The notes under the pieces were generated by a model. The model was not told the origin of the DNA. It did not search any database and saw nothing but the letters and a program-made list of their open reading frames with translations. From Aotearoamyces nothofagi (lineage: Eukaryota > Ascomycota > Leotiomycetes > Leotiales > Tympanidaceae), in contig JADDTR010000016.1 in the NCBI GenBank assembly GCA_015345905.1, positions 624,631-688,630 of the forward strand: a DNA stretch of 64,000 bases, given 5' to 3'. How positions within the stretch are numbered: position 1 is the stretch's first letter; each line of letters starts with the position of its first letter. Shown one piece after another: positions 23,002 to 33,583 of the stretch. A program made the translations under genes and the position numbers.

Positions 23002-24141
23002 ATGAGGTTTAACTTGCTTCCTTTGCTGGCACTTGCCCCTGCGACCTTTGCCGCACCACATCCTCATCCTCAATCAGCACACCTAGTACCTTTCAGCACG
23101 TTCTCGCATGTTACTATCTTCCACCCTCCGGCCGATTACAGGACTCCAAAAGTCTTATATGCACGGAGCGTCTTGCTCGAGGGCGGTGTCCTCCTAGCCA
23201 CTTGGGAGAACTATAGTCCTGAGCCTCCGCCAGTCTACTTTCCCATCTTTCGAAGCGCCGACGGTGGTGAGACCTGGACGCATATCTCAAATGTAACCGA
23301 CCAAGTTTATGGATGGGGCAATAGATATCAACCTTTCCTTTATGAGCTTCCTGTAGCCATCGGTGAATATCCCGCGGGTACTGTTCTCCTTGCTGGAAAC
23401 TCCATTCCTACGGATCTGAGTGAGACACATATCGTTATATATGCCAGCTTCGATAAGGGATATACTTGGAGTTTTGTCTCCGAGGTTGCTGCAGGTGGAG
23501 CAGCAGTTCCAGATAACGGTATTCCAGCGATCTGGGAGCCCTTTCTTCTATATTACAACGGTGAATTAATCACTTTTTACTCCGATCAGCGAGATTCACT
23601 ATACGGACAAAAGCTCGTGCATCAGACCTCTTCGGACCTGAAAACCTGGGATGCACTTGTCGATGATGTTACGTGGCCCGTATATACTGCTCGTCCAGGA
23701 ATGACAACAGTATCTCTCCTACCCAACGGAAAGTGGCTCTTGTCATACGAATATGGCCATTACATAACAAGCACAACCTACTCATTCCCAGTCCATTACC
23801 GGCTCAGCGATAGTCCGTTGACCTTCAACACCGCTCCAGACTACGCACTCGTTGCCAATAACACCGGCACCATCCCTACCGGTTCACCTTACAACGTCTG
23901 GTCGTCAGCAGGCGGCGCACACGGCACGATCGCCGTCAGCTCGGGAGGCCTCTCGACGATTTTCGTCAACAAAAACCTTGGCGCGGTTGATGAATGGGAT
24001 GAGGTTGCTACCCCAGAATCGACATCATATACGAGACATTTGAGAGTGTTGGATAATCCTGAGCACTTGCTGATTTTGGGTGGCGGGCTTTTAGGCTCTA
24101 GCACGAACAATGTAACTGTGAGTGTGGTTGACCTGCCGTAA
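23002..24141 (+). CDS. Secreted GH93 exo-1,5-alpha-L-arabinanase
   Basis: Releases arabinobiose from the non-reducing end of linear 1,5-alpha-L-arabinan, a pectin side chain. It is a single exon encoding 379 residues, the usual length. The start at 23002 gives a signal peptide (MRFNLLPLLALAPATFAAP); an upstream in-frame non-ATG extension is ignored. The six-bladed propeller is recognisable along the whole length from memory of the Arb93A/Abnx group: LLATWENYSPEPP, RYQPFLYELP, LLAGNSIPTDLS, IPAIWEPFLL and RPGMTTVSLLPNGKW. The glutamates in WENYS and WEPFLL lie in active-site loops of the family. It adds a secreted arabinan-degrading step to the arabinoside functions at 1-9.6 kb of this window. 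It is not in an operon, and it has its own TATA-box promoter. Confidence 0.9.
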   Translation: MRFNLLPLLALAPATFAAPHPHPQSAHLVPFSTFSHVTIFHPPADYRTPKVLYARSVLLEGGVLLATWENYSPEPPPVYFPIFRSADGGETWTHISNVTDQVYGWGNRYQPFLYELPVAIGEYPAGTVLLAGNSIPTDLSETHIVIYASFDKGYTWSFVSEVAAGGAAVPDNGIPAIWEPFLLYYNGELITFYSDQRDSLYGQKLVHQTSSDLKTWDALVDDVTWPVYTARPGMTTVSLLPNGKWLLSYEYGHYITSTTYSFPVHYRLSDSPLTFNTAPDYALVANNTGTIPTGSPYNVWSSAGGAHGTIAVSSGGLSTIFVNKNLGAVDEWDEVATPESTSYTRHLRVLDNPEHLLILGGGLLGSSTNNVTVSVVDLP

Positions 24142-25089
24142 GCTACTCAAGTATAAAACAGCATCTAGTTAAATTAAATTGTTGTCTGATAGTTTTTCTA
24201 CGAATAAAGCTGCTTGAAAGTCGCCTGTTGGTAGTTGTAGAAAATATACATGACAACATTAACATGATCTTTAATATTTCTTTGATGTTGACTATATCTA
24301 GAACGAAACGTTTGTTTCCATTCATACGAGTAATAATAAAGCTTCAGAGCCTGTTCGAGTCATGTGGCAAGTCAAATCGGTTCTGTCTGTCCGATCAATT
24401 ATGTCTGCATCTATACCACTAACTGACAAGTTCTTTGTTCTTCATCATTCCAGGATAACCCGACTCAAACAACGGGTGGCTGAATCAAAGCCAAATGATC
24501 GCCGAGGCCGAACTTACTGCTCAACGCCACCCGTCAGAGATCCCATATCAGCCGGATGTTCCTCCACTCCTGGAATCAGTGGAAATGATCTCCGTTCAGC
24601 TTATTCGGATATTCTGTGATATTTATATCCACAGCCGGTGCTCGACGTACTACAGTCTGCAGCATACTGTTTCAACTAGAATAGTAACGGGAGATCTGAG
24701 ACATGTAAGGTAAACGGTGGCTATACTTCGACGAATCTGTTTGATCCTTCATGCTCGAAGTAGGTAGGCTATAATTTCTGTATAGCATCCTGTTTTCTTC
24801 AAGACATCTTCAGTGCTCATCCGTGCAATGGCTATTCTTACGATGGCAGGTCAGTGTACACTGTATACTCGCTGTCATGATCTTGCGACAGAATCTTCAG
24901 CTATGTCTTGCACGGGATGGGGTACGAGTAGGCTTCGTTCAGCGTACATATCATGATATTCGACTAATATCAAGTACCTCCTGCACCGTCGCCAGATTTT
25001 TAGTGGTTTATTGTAGCAGGACAGTCATTTATTTTCGAGGTGCCTCCTATATCTCTCGTCCTCTGACGTCCACTTGATAACGGCCCAAG
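24142..25089. other. Intergenic region, nothing recognised
   Basis: 948 bp between GH93 and the adhesin-like gene, both on the plus strand. Moderately AT-rich, with only short open frames and no recognisable repeats or RNA genes. Confidence 0.5.
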
Positions 25090-28000
25090 ATGAAATTTCC
25101 AACATTTGTACTTTTAGCTGGACTTGTATTGGCTACATTTGCTGAAGATGTCCTCTTCGTCGACATGTTTGAGTACGACGAGTACACAGAGGCCATAACA
25201 GCATTAGGTCTCACCGCAAAGGTTGTCACAGAAGATGAATGGCGAGCAATGACTACAGCAGATTTTGCTGCCTTCAAAGCCATTATTATCGCAGATCCAG
25301 AGTGCAGCTATGACATTTCAGACCTGCAGTTCCTTGACGATACCAAAGCCGTCTGGTCACCAGCTATCCAAGGCAACATTGTGCTTATTGGCAAGTTCTC
25401 TTCATGAATGGATGCTACATAAATCCTGACAATCATCACCAGGCACCGATCCCAGTGGCCACTACGATTCAGAACCAGGTGCCCAAGTTCTCATCGACAA
25501 CACCATTCAATTCGCCATCGCTGGTGTCTCTTCAACTGGTGCTCCCCTCACTGGACTCTACCTTTCCCTCTCTTGCTACTACACCGCTATCAAGACCGCA
25601 ACCCTCTCGATCCTCTCCGAGTTCGGCAATTTCGCTATCCAGGGCAACCTCAACTGCTACGACGACATCCACATCGTCGCCTCCTCTCCAGCAATTCCAA
25701 CGCTCAGCGATGCCGACTTGTCTGATTGGGATTGCAGCGTCCACGAGGTTTTCTCGAGCTTCCCATCATCTGGAATAAACGGCTTCCAAGCACTGGCTAT
25801 TGCCAGGAATTTTGTCACCACTGGCACTCAGACATATGGTGATGGTAGTGTTGGCGTCCCGTATATCCTTACTCGTGGCGCGACTCCGGTCGGTTGCGGT
25901 GATGGCATATGGAATCCTGCTCTCGGTGAGGAATGTGATGATGGGAATACCATTTCTGGTGATGGCTGTTCCGTGAGCTGTAAATGCGAATCTGGTACGC
26001 CGGTTGGTGATGGAACGTGTAGCGGAGGAGCAGGTACCTTGCCGGCGTTGTTGTCAGCATCAGAATCATCAACGGCATCAGCATCGGCAACACTATCATC
26101 GACTTTATCATCATCGACTTTATCATCATCAACTTTATCATCATCATTACCACTCTCGTCTTCATATCCATCATATTTATTATCTGCCATCTCCGTGCCC
26201 TCCAATTCGTCGTCAACATCGACTTCAACCACTCCTACCATTTCCCAATCACCTATCTCCATCTCCTCAAAAATATCTACAACGCCCGTACCTTCAGACG
26301 TATCCGGATCTTCTGCTCCATGTAATAATTCCACCTTCTCGTCTTCCCCTACGAGCGCGAATGCTGCAATAACTTCTGCAACGGGACCGAGCTCAAGCTT
26401 TTCCGGAAGCTCTGGATCGCCAAATTCGCCAGTTTTATCTATATCCACTGTCTTATCAAGTCCATCGATGAGCTCTGTTTCCTTAGGCGCATTGGGATCT
26501 TCCGTGCCATATAGTAGCTCGACCTCCTCGTCTCCTCCTACGAGTACGAACATTATAATAAGCTCTACAACAGGATTTAGTTTCAACTTTTCCAGCACTT
26601 CTGAATCGTCCACCTTTTTGGATATATCTACAACCTCTATCTCATCCGATGTATTTGGATCTTCTATACCATACAATAACTCGAGCTTCTCATCTCTCCC
26701 TACGAGCGCGGATGTTGTAAGCTCTGAAACGCAATTGAGTTCAAGCTTTGCTAATATTTCCGGATCGCCAACCTCATCAAGCATATCTACGACCGCTGTC
26801 TCTTCAGGTCTATCTGCAACCTCTGTCTCAATAGATCCATTCAGATCTTCCGTGCCACATATCAACTTTGCCTTCTTGTATGCCTCTTCAAGTACGAATG
26901 CTATAAGCTCTACAATAGGACTTGGTTCTAGCTTTTCCAGCATTTCCGGATCGGCGACGATTTCAGATCTATTTACAACCTCTGTCTCTTCAGATGTATC
27001 CAGATCTCCTATACCATACCGTAACTCAACCTTCTCAACCCCTCCTATAAATCCAAACGTTGTAAGCGCTACAATGGGATCCAGTTCAAGTTCTAGCATT
27101 GCTGGATCAGAAGCCTCTTCAGGTCTATCTACAACTTCTGTCTTATCAGGCCTACCCACGACTCCTATATTATCAAGTTTATCAACAACGTCCGTCCCCT
27201 CAAGTATATTCGGGTCACCAATGCCATTTTCTAACTCGACCCTCTTGTCTCCCTCCTCCAGTGCAAGCTTTTTGATAAATTCTGTCACGGAGTTGAATCT
27301 GATACTTTCTGGAATTTCCGGACCGCCTGCAACCTCTGTCTCTTCGAGTGTATCTACAGCCTCTATTAGCTCTGGTAACTCCAAATCTCCCATAGCAATT
27401 TCTAACTCATCCTTCTCATCTCCGTTCACGAGTACGGACGTTGTCATAAGCTCTGCCAAAAAGTTGGATTTAGTCTTTTCTAGAGTTCCTGGGTCGCCTA
27501 TCTCTTCAGATCCATCCATATCTTCGGCCTCCTCAGATGTATCCGGATCACTCGTACCGTATGGTAACTCGACTTTCTCGTCTCTCCCCGCGGGAACGAG
27601 CATTGTAATAAGCGCTACCACGGAGTCGAGTATAGCCATCAGGTACCCTCTGCACTACAATTCTCAGACCAAAGCCTTCTCTAACCATTATCAGCACTTT
27701 GAATACGCCTTCCTATGTAACGCCCACATTGGCCAATGATCCCAAGGTCATCGGGGTAGAAATCATCATCTATATCACAGTCATCAAGTCCTATACCACA
27801 AACGGGCTAACAACAAGTTCGTCTCCCATCCTCCTTCCCTTTATATCCTCTCCATCTCCAGCACCGAAACTAACACCCATCAAGTCACAAACTTTGTAAC
27901 CACCACCTACTCGACAACCACCAAACCCATCCGTGACATCCAAATCCCCGGCTTCCCATGCTACATCTGCGCTCTCTCAAGCGCCGGCATCGACTATCTC

Positions 28001-28626
28001 ACTAGTGATTTCATCACTGTCACAACTGTAGGCGTCTCATTAACTTCCTTCCTCCCATCCCCAACCGAATAACCAACTAACCAACCCTGCATCAGACAAC
28101 ATGCCTAAATCCTACGGTTCACCCGAGCTACACACCCGCTCACCCCACAATCCAAGCCTGCAGCACCTGTCTCCCAATACCACTCAGCACGTGCCCAATC
28201 TACACACCTCTAGCCACCAGTAGCGAGCTCACCAATTCCGCTACTATGCATACGGCACCATCGCATGTGCTGCACCAGAGTGACCTAGCCGTCTCGAATG
28301 CCGCTATTCTCGGGATGCCGTCTGGGAATGCCGTTACGATGACGGAGGGACAGAATACGGCCGCTGTAGCCAGTTCAGGTGTTGCTTCTGGAGAGAGAGA
28401 TGGGGGAAGCGGAAGTAGAAATACAGATACCAATCCCAATCCCAATTTCAATCCCAGTACCACCACCACCGCAACCCCCATCTCCCACACACCCAAACAC
28501 CCTCCCAACCCATCAACCACACTACGATTTACCGGCGCCGCAGTAACACCAACACTTAACGGAAGAGCTATAGCGAAACTGTGCGCGCTAGCGGGATTGA
28601 TGATGAGTGCTGCTATGCTGCTCTGA
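25090..28626 (+). CDS. Large Ser/Thr-rich GPI-anchored adhesin-like cell-wall protein
   Basis: Five exons (25090-25390, 25443-27642, 27695-27816, 27885-28027, 28096-28626) give 1098 residues. Order: signal peptide (MKFPTFVLLAGLVLATFAED); a globular domain to about residue 235; a Cys-rich motif (CGDGIWN...EECDDGNTISGDGCS...CKCE) like the DUF4215 repeats of surface proteins; a Ser/Thr stalk with about eight degenerate ~60-residue repeats, each marked by a PY-NST core such as VPYGNSTFSS; a short conserved block (YSTTTKPIRDIQIPGFPCYICALSS); and a hydrophobic tail (KLCALAGLMMSAAMLL) fitting a GPI signal. Intron 1 has a GC donor (GCAAGT). The last three introns were placed because they keep the frame open to the GPI tail; without them the protein would stop at 27739. 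The role, probably wall structure or adhesion, is inferred from architecture. Confidence 0.82.
25391..25442 (+). other. GC-AG intron
   Basis: A 52-bp intron with donor GCAAGT and acceptor ATCACCAG. A branch-like CTGAC lies in between. Splicing it restores ILIGTDPSGHYDSE-type continuity, whereas reading through gives a stop within a few codons. Confidence 0.8.
26060..27620 (+). repeat. Degenerate ~180-bp repeat array encoding the Ser-rich stalk
   Basis: About eight copies of a unit near 180 bp. Each contains a PY.NSTFSS-type core, followed by a Ser/Thr stretch and a FSSISGS-like segment. Copies differ a great deal, so the array is old or under relaxed constraint. A short perfect TCATCATCGACTTTA repeat lies at its 5' end (about 26097-26150). 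Confidence 0.7.
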
Positions 28627-29065
28627 GAGCGCAGTCACGGACTACGAGAAATGGACTGGGTATTTTGGGAGCTGCTCGTTTCCGCAGCAGGATGTGATGA
28701 TTTCAATTCTTAGCACGTGTGGTGGAACTCCGGTGTTATGCTACGCTTGGAAATCTCGGTAGGGGTGGTGCAGGTTATGTAGATGGATATACGCTCGATA
28801 ATCCTAGCGACAATCCTGTATGGGGTGGAAGGAATTTCAGCGTGCATAATGGAACTCTGAAAAGGCACGATTGACATGATTCATTTCATAAAAGAGTCCG
28901 TTCCTCCTTTTCTTTTCGCCAATGTATGCAAGTTTGGTATCTACATGCCCGCTTCAGTCTATCAAGCAGTCCACAAAATGTCGGTACCACCCATCCTATT
29001 ATGTTCAGCAGCACATGGTCTCTGAACAATCATACGTAGAAACGCCCAAAACTCCACAGCTAAAA
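28627..29065. other. Convergent intergenic region
   Basis: 439 bp between the 3' ends of the adhesin-like gene and MRE11. It holds the 3' UTRs of both; no other feature is seen. Confidence 0.5.
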
Positions 29066-31300
29066 TCATCGTCGTCTTGTGGCCTGCATAGGCTCAAATG
29101 CATCATCATCATCTGATATCTCATCATCACTAAGCTCCTTCGCCTGCGATTTTCTCTGCGTAGGCTGTGAGAAATTCTGCTGTGTCTGTCGTCCTGTCAT
29201 GCGACTAGCAGCTCCTCTCTTCGGTTGCGTCTTAGACGGCTCCGGTTCCTCATCAAGCATAACCACATCATCGTCCTCGTCGTCGCTAGGGGGTGCAGTG
29301 GCCTTCTTTCGGCCTCGTGCTGGCGCTTTTTTGGCGGGTGCTTTTGCCGGCGCTCTTCTGGCCGGCGCACGTTTCGCAGGAGCTTTTTTGGGTGGTAATG
29401 AAATGGATTCTTCGTCATCACTAAGCACAATCCTGCCACGACGTTGTGGTGCTGGTGTTTCGTCCTCGCCGGCATCACTCATTTCGTAAGCACCGGGTTG
29501 ATCTTCCCATTCACCGTTAAGATCCGAGTCCCAGTTGACCGGGGGTGGCTTTAGTTTGCCTTGTTTCTTCCTCCTCTTTATCAAGCCTGCCTTGAACATT
29601 TCCTCAACCTTCACCCGATACCGTTCCATGGCACTGTCTAAGTCTTCGTCATCGCCATCGAGCTCAAGCATCTGCTTCACTTGAAGAGCCAAACTATCAT
29701 TGACGAATAGCTCCATAGCATGTTTATCATCCTTGTCTACAAATTGGGTCACTGCATCGCCAAAAGGAGCTTGTGGGAGGATCTTGAGTGACTGCGCATC
29801 TAGGAATTCGCGAACAAGCCTTTCTACTTTGACATTATCGATAGCCATAGAAGCTAGAATAGACTCTTCGGGCATTTCTCCCACATCCGTCTTAATCCCT
29901 ATACATCAATTAGCACTTAGAGGGTCGGCTATCAATGCTAGGCAAACTTACTTGAAGCGCCGGATTTCTTCCTGAAGAATTGTACAACATCATTGACATT
30001 TGCAACCTTGCCAACGAATCGGTTTGAGAATCGTTGTGGGTTCTCACAGTCAAACTTACCTCCGTCTGGTGCAGAATACTCAACCCTCAACCGAACCAGT
30101 GGTAGTGGTACCTCGATCTCTTCGTCCTCACCATCATCTTGAACTGCCAGCCATTCAGACGTTGCCTCTTTTATTAGCCCCTCAACGACTTCCATTAATT
30201 TTCGAGTAAGCTCTTGCTTGTTTTCCTTCTTCTTCTCAAGGCCCCTGAAGCGCGGTTCAATTGCTAAAACGATTTCTCTCTGTATGAACGGCCGCGCGGT
30301 CTTGATTCGGTGCTTCTCTACTTTGAAGTCCTTCCCTGTCACGTTGAGTATGGCAACGTGTTTTGGGACTGCCTCTCCAGGTACGAGTGATGTGGCGACC
30401 GAAGATCCAGGTTGCATGACATGAAACATAGTTTCTGGATTGTATCGTGGGTCAATAATACACTCGTGTTCATGTCCCCAAACGACAAGATCAAGGAACT
30501 CGGGTAAGAAATTCTCAGGCAGATATCCAGTCTCGTTATGCGCATGATGGTTCTGGTGGACAGCCATCAGGTTGAACCAGTCATTTTTCTGTACTCCAGG
30601 CCTGAAGAACTTGACTTTACCATCCCTGAACGTTCGGAACAGCCGCTCGTCTCGCACGTTGCTCATTCCGTACAAGGCAAGCTTTGTCTGTCCCTTTTGT
30701 AAGAGAACAGGCTTCACAGCTATATTGTCCGACTCTGGTGTCCTTCCAAAATAGTTGAGTAGGCCTGATACCTGTAGAAGGTCGAGAGAGCAATAATGTC
30801 CATCGCCAGAAGGGTCGTCGTGGTTGCCATGGATAGAGAAAACAGGTATAGCAACGTTGATATCAGGATCCTCATAATTTACGTGATTGAACGCACCATC
30901 GAAGATGTCGCTGGCATCGCTGAGCATTTCCAGTTCGCAAGGCTTATCTCCTAAGCAATTCATTCGTAATGATCTCATGACCTGGTACATAGCTTTCCGA
31001 GAAGGTTTGTTGTCATGGAACAGGTCCCCAGCTAGAAGAACCATATCAACCTAGAAATCTTAGCTATATCCATGTGTCAATGAAGGAGTATACGAACGTC
31101 TTGGGACTTTGCCAGACACATAACCTCATGGAAGCTCTTCCAGCTATCATCTTTGCGGATGGGATCTCTCTCCTCGAACCCAACATGACTATCCGTCGCT
31201 ACCAGTATTCGGATCGTATCAGCAGCTATGAAATGGTCAGCCTCCAGGTTCACAGACCCAATACCTACAGAGCAGAACGCATACCAGTAAATGCCGGCAT
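29066..31300 (-). CDS. mre11: Double-strand break repair nuclease MRE11
   Basis: Mn-dependent nuclease of the MRE11-RAD50-NBS1/Xrs2 complex, acting in the nucleus on DNA ends, meiotic breaks and telomeres. Four exons on the minus strand: 31300-31285 (only 16 coding bases), 31225-31098, 31050-29952 and 29898-29066, giving 691 residues. All phosphoesterase motifs are present: DSHVGF (Asp17, His19), [24 protein letters not shown] and GHEHE. The capping domain follows ([21 protein letters not shown]). The C-terminal third is acidic/basic and disordered, with a Lys-Pro-Ala array ([20 protein letters not shown]) likely to bind DNA, then acidic Ser patches. The tiny first exon was found because the motif-I frame lacks an ATG; splicing MPAFT onto it restores the family's N-terminus. 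Confidence 0.95.
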
Positions 31301-31591
31301 CGCGATGTCCTCTTACGGCTCCCTCCAGCACCTCCTACTATTCCAGAGACCTGCAAACCTCATAAACAGGTTCCCTTTGCCCTATTTCAGATCCAAGCCA
31401 GGAGGCGATCAAGAAATATATTTGAGGAAGAAAGTGCTGAAATTTCCTAGAAAGCTTCCAGACCTGTTTGCTGCCTATCAATCTGGGGAGACGCGATTGT
31501 GCCTTAGCGCGTTGGATCCCTGCAGCCACTTCCGAAAAGCCTTGGAAGCTTTGCGACGACAACTGTATCTCCAACCACAAGTGCGATCACA
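31301..31591. promoter_or_regulatory. Compact bidirectional promoter of MRE11 and uS19m
   Basis: Only 291 bp separate the two divergent start codons, so both transcripts must start in this interval. No strong TATA box is seen. Confidence 0.6.
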
Positions 31592-32032
31592 ATGCAGATA
31601 ACGAGAGCGCTCCTAGCGCGGTCAGTCTGGAAAGGTATGTTTGCTTTGCGATGTCCCCATTGACCTTTGCTAATAGCCCTACAGGTCCACACATCGTCCC
31701 GTAAGAACTCCCCGGTATCAGACGGCCAGGACTCCCCCTCTGACATTGCCATCACAGTCTACCTATAGTGCGAGCAGCCGCAGGACAAAAGACACCGCCT
31801 ATCAAGACGCAAGCCCGAGCGGCGACCATACTGCCCAACTTTGTGGGATTGAAGTTCCAGGTGCACAATGGCAAGATATACAATGATGTGACCATCACCG
31901 AGGATATGGTTGGACACAAGCTCGGAGAGTTTTCGCCGTATGTGAGGACCCTTATGGGATTGCACCAAGCATGCTAACGAATCAATAGGACGAGAAAGCG
32001 CTTTACATATAAGTTGAGCAAGAATAAATAGA
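31592..32032 (+). CDS. Mitochondrial small ribosomal subunit protein uS19m
   Basis: Protein of the head of the mitochondrial 37S ribosomal subunit, contacting 16S-like rRNA near the A site. Four exons (31592-31634, 31685-31700, 31758-31937, 31990-32032) give 93 residues, close to yeast Rsm19 at 91. Exon 2 is only 16 bases long. The protein reads SVWKGPHIVP at the N-terminus, then [19 protein letters not shown], the hallmark [31 protein letters not shown], and a basic tail. All introns are GT-AG and the splice joints restore family motifs exactly. It shares a bidirectional promoter with MRE11. Confidence 0.93.
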
Positions 32033-32658
32033 TGAGATATCAAGGATAGGCGTTTTGTGATTGGAGCGGAGCATTGTATGACAGCGTTGTGTATAATTAC
32101 AGCCAGATTTCGAATAAATCAAAGTTTCGTCATTATCCATAGCGTTACTTCTTCCTGTTGCGCTTTGTTGCATGCAAACATATGCCACTTTGACAGAAAC
32201 CTCTCGTTGATCCGGGATGACGAGACACGCCCACTTCTACCAACTCCTCTTGCAAGCACCCGCAGAAGTTCAATCTAGATCACAATTTCTACAACTAGCG
32301 AGGTTATAATGCAGGCTTTCCTTTTGCGGCGGCTCACGCAGTGCCAGTAGCAAACACAGCGAACATGACGACTCCATATCCCATCTATATCAAAGGTCGT
32401 TCAGATGAATGCACAACATATGAACAATATCAGTGCATACATATTTCTACAAGGATTATTGGCCTGTAAAGCATCCATTCACAGTTCTCTGTATAAATGC
32501 CATTTAACCGTGTATCTGTATACGACCCATCCGAAGACCCTGACCCATCCGTACAAACGCCATCATGTATCATCCAGAACTCCGTTCGTAATGCTAATTC
32601 GGTCTCTCCATCACCTACCGAGTTGTATGATGCGATATTTGATTGCCATTCATGAAGC
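32033..32658. other. Convergent intergenic region
   Basis: 626 bp between the uS19m and TAF10 3' ends. Short open frames only; nothing is recognised. Confidence 0.5.
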
Positions 32659-33309
32659 TCAGCGATAGAACTCGCCTCGCTTGACATTAACGCCATATTC
32701 GCCAACCGCCATTCCCAGATCCTCCATAGTCAGAACAGTCCGATTCTGACTCCCACCCTGTCCACCACCTCCATAGCCAGGTCTTTGGATACCCAATGTT
32801 CCTCCTCTACCCTGTCCGCCCTGCTCCTTGTTCCCAGCTTGATTAACAGGCTGGCCAGGGACCGGGAATCCAGCAGCAGCTCCGAGATTACCCATAGGGT
32901 TATTTGAGTTATTGTTTGAGGCTCGAATGCGCGAGTATTGATATGCATCAGCAGCGATATCTGCGATGAACTTCTGGGTTGCCAACGCTAGAAGGCGGGC
33001 CAGACGCGCATCTGTGGTTGGTGGAGGGGGAAGACCGGCTTTGGTGAGGTAGTAGTTGGTGACCGCGTCGGGAATCTAGCATAGATTAGCACGATTGAAA
33101 GAGAAGATCAACTATATGACGCGAGAGGGAGTAGAGCTTACTATGGGCGCATAGTCGTCCATCTTGGAGAGGAACTCCTTGAGGGAGGCATCCTTGCGAC
33201 TCGGCAGCTTTGGCTCTGGCGCTGGAGCGACCGGATTGACATCTTCCTCTGTTTGTGTGACAGGAGGTACGAGCGAGTTTGAAGGCTCGGGGGATTCATT
33301 GCTGGCCAT
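32659..33309 (-). CDS. taf10: TFIID/SAGA subunit TAF10
   Basis: Histone-fold subunit shared by TFIID and SAGA, acting in RNA polymerase II transcription. Two exons on the minus strand, 33309-33142 and 33075-32659, give 194 residues. The N-terminus is Pro/Glu-rich and disordered. The histone fold starts with [28 protein letters not shown], a TAF10 signature that is formed across the splice site, and continues with [26 protein letters not shown] Gly/Asn/Gln-rich insert precedes the final helix ([25 protein letters not shown]), as in other filamentous fungi. The start is the first ATG of the open frame. Confidence 0.95.
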
Positions 33310-33443
33310 GATGGGGATTTTGTAGATGAAGGGTTGATGGAGATGGTCACTTTGACTTAACGTTACAGCAATTGTTCTGAGCTAGTGGTTGCTATCGATT
33401 GCCGGAGTCGCCGCAATCAGCAGAACAAACAGCGGTCGGGTAC

Positions 33444-33583
33444 TGTGAAGCCCCCCAGGAAATTTCTATGCCTTAGGCACATGTATTATTAGTCAATTGT
33501 TAGTAAGCGAGTGGCTATAAAACCACTCGCGAGAGGCGAGCTTTATATATCATCTTGCTACCTCTGAATATACTCTCTTCTTA
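33444..33583 (+). repeat. Left LTR (about 140 bp)
   Basis: Direct repeat of 39550-39686. It contains a perfect 8-bp inverted repeat (GCGAGTGG at 33507-33514 and CCACTCGC at 33523-33530) with CTATAAAA in the loop, probably the LTR promoter's TATA box. It starts 134 bp upstream of the TAF10 start codon and so lies in that gene's upstream region. Confidence 0.8.

Noticed and set aside
25828-27639. A 603-residue open frame on the minus strand, antisense to the Ser-rich stalk
   Set aside because: It arises because Ser/Thr codons (TCx, ACx) read in reverse avoid stops. Its product is acidic low complexity without motifs, and the plus-strand protein has a signal peptide, Cys motif and GPI tail.
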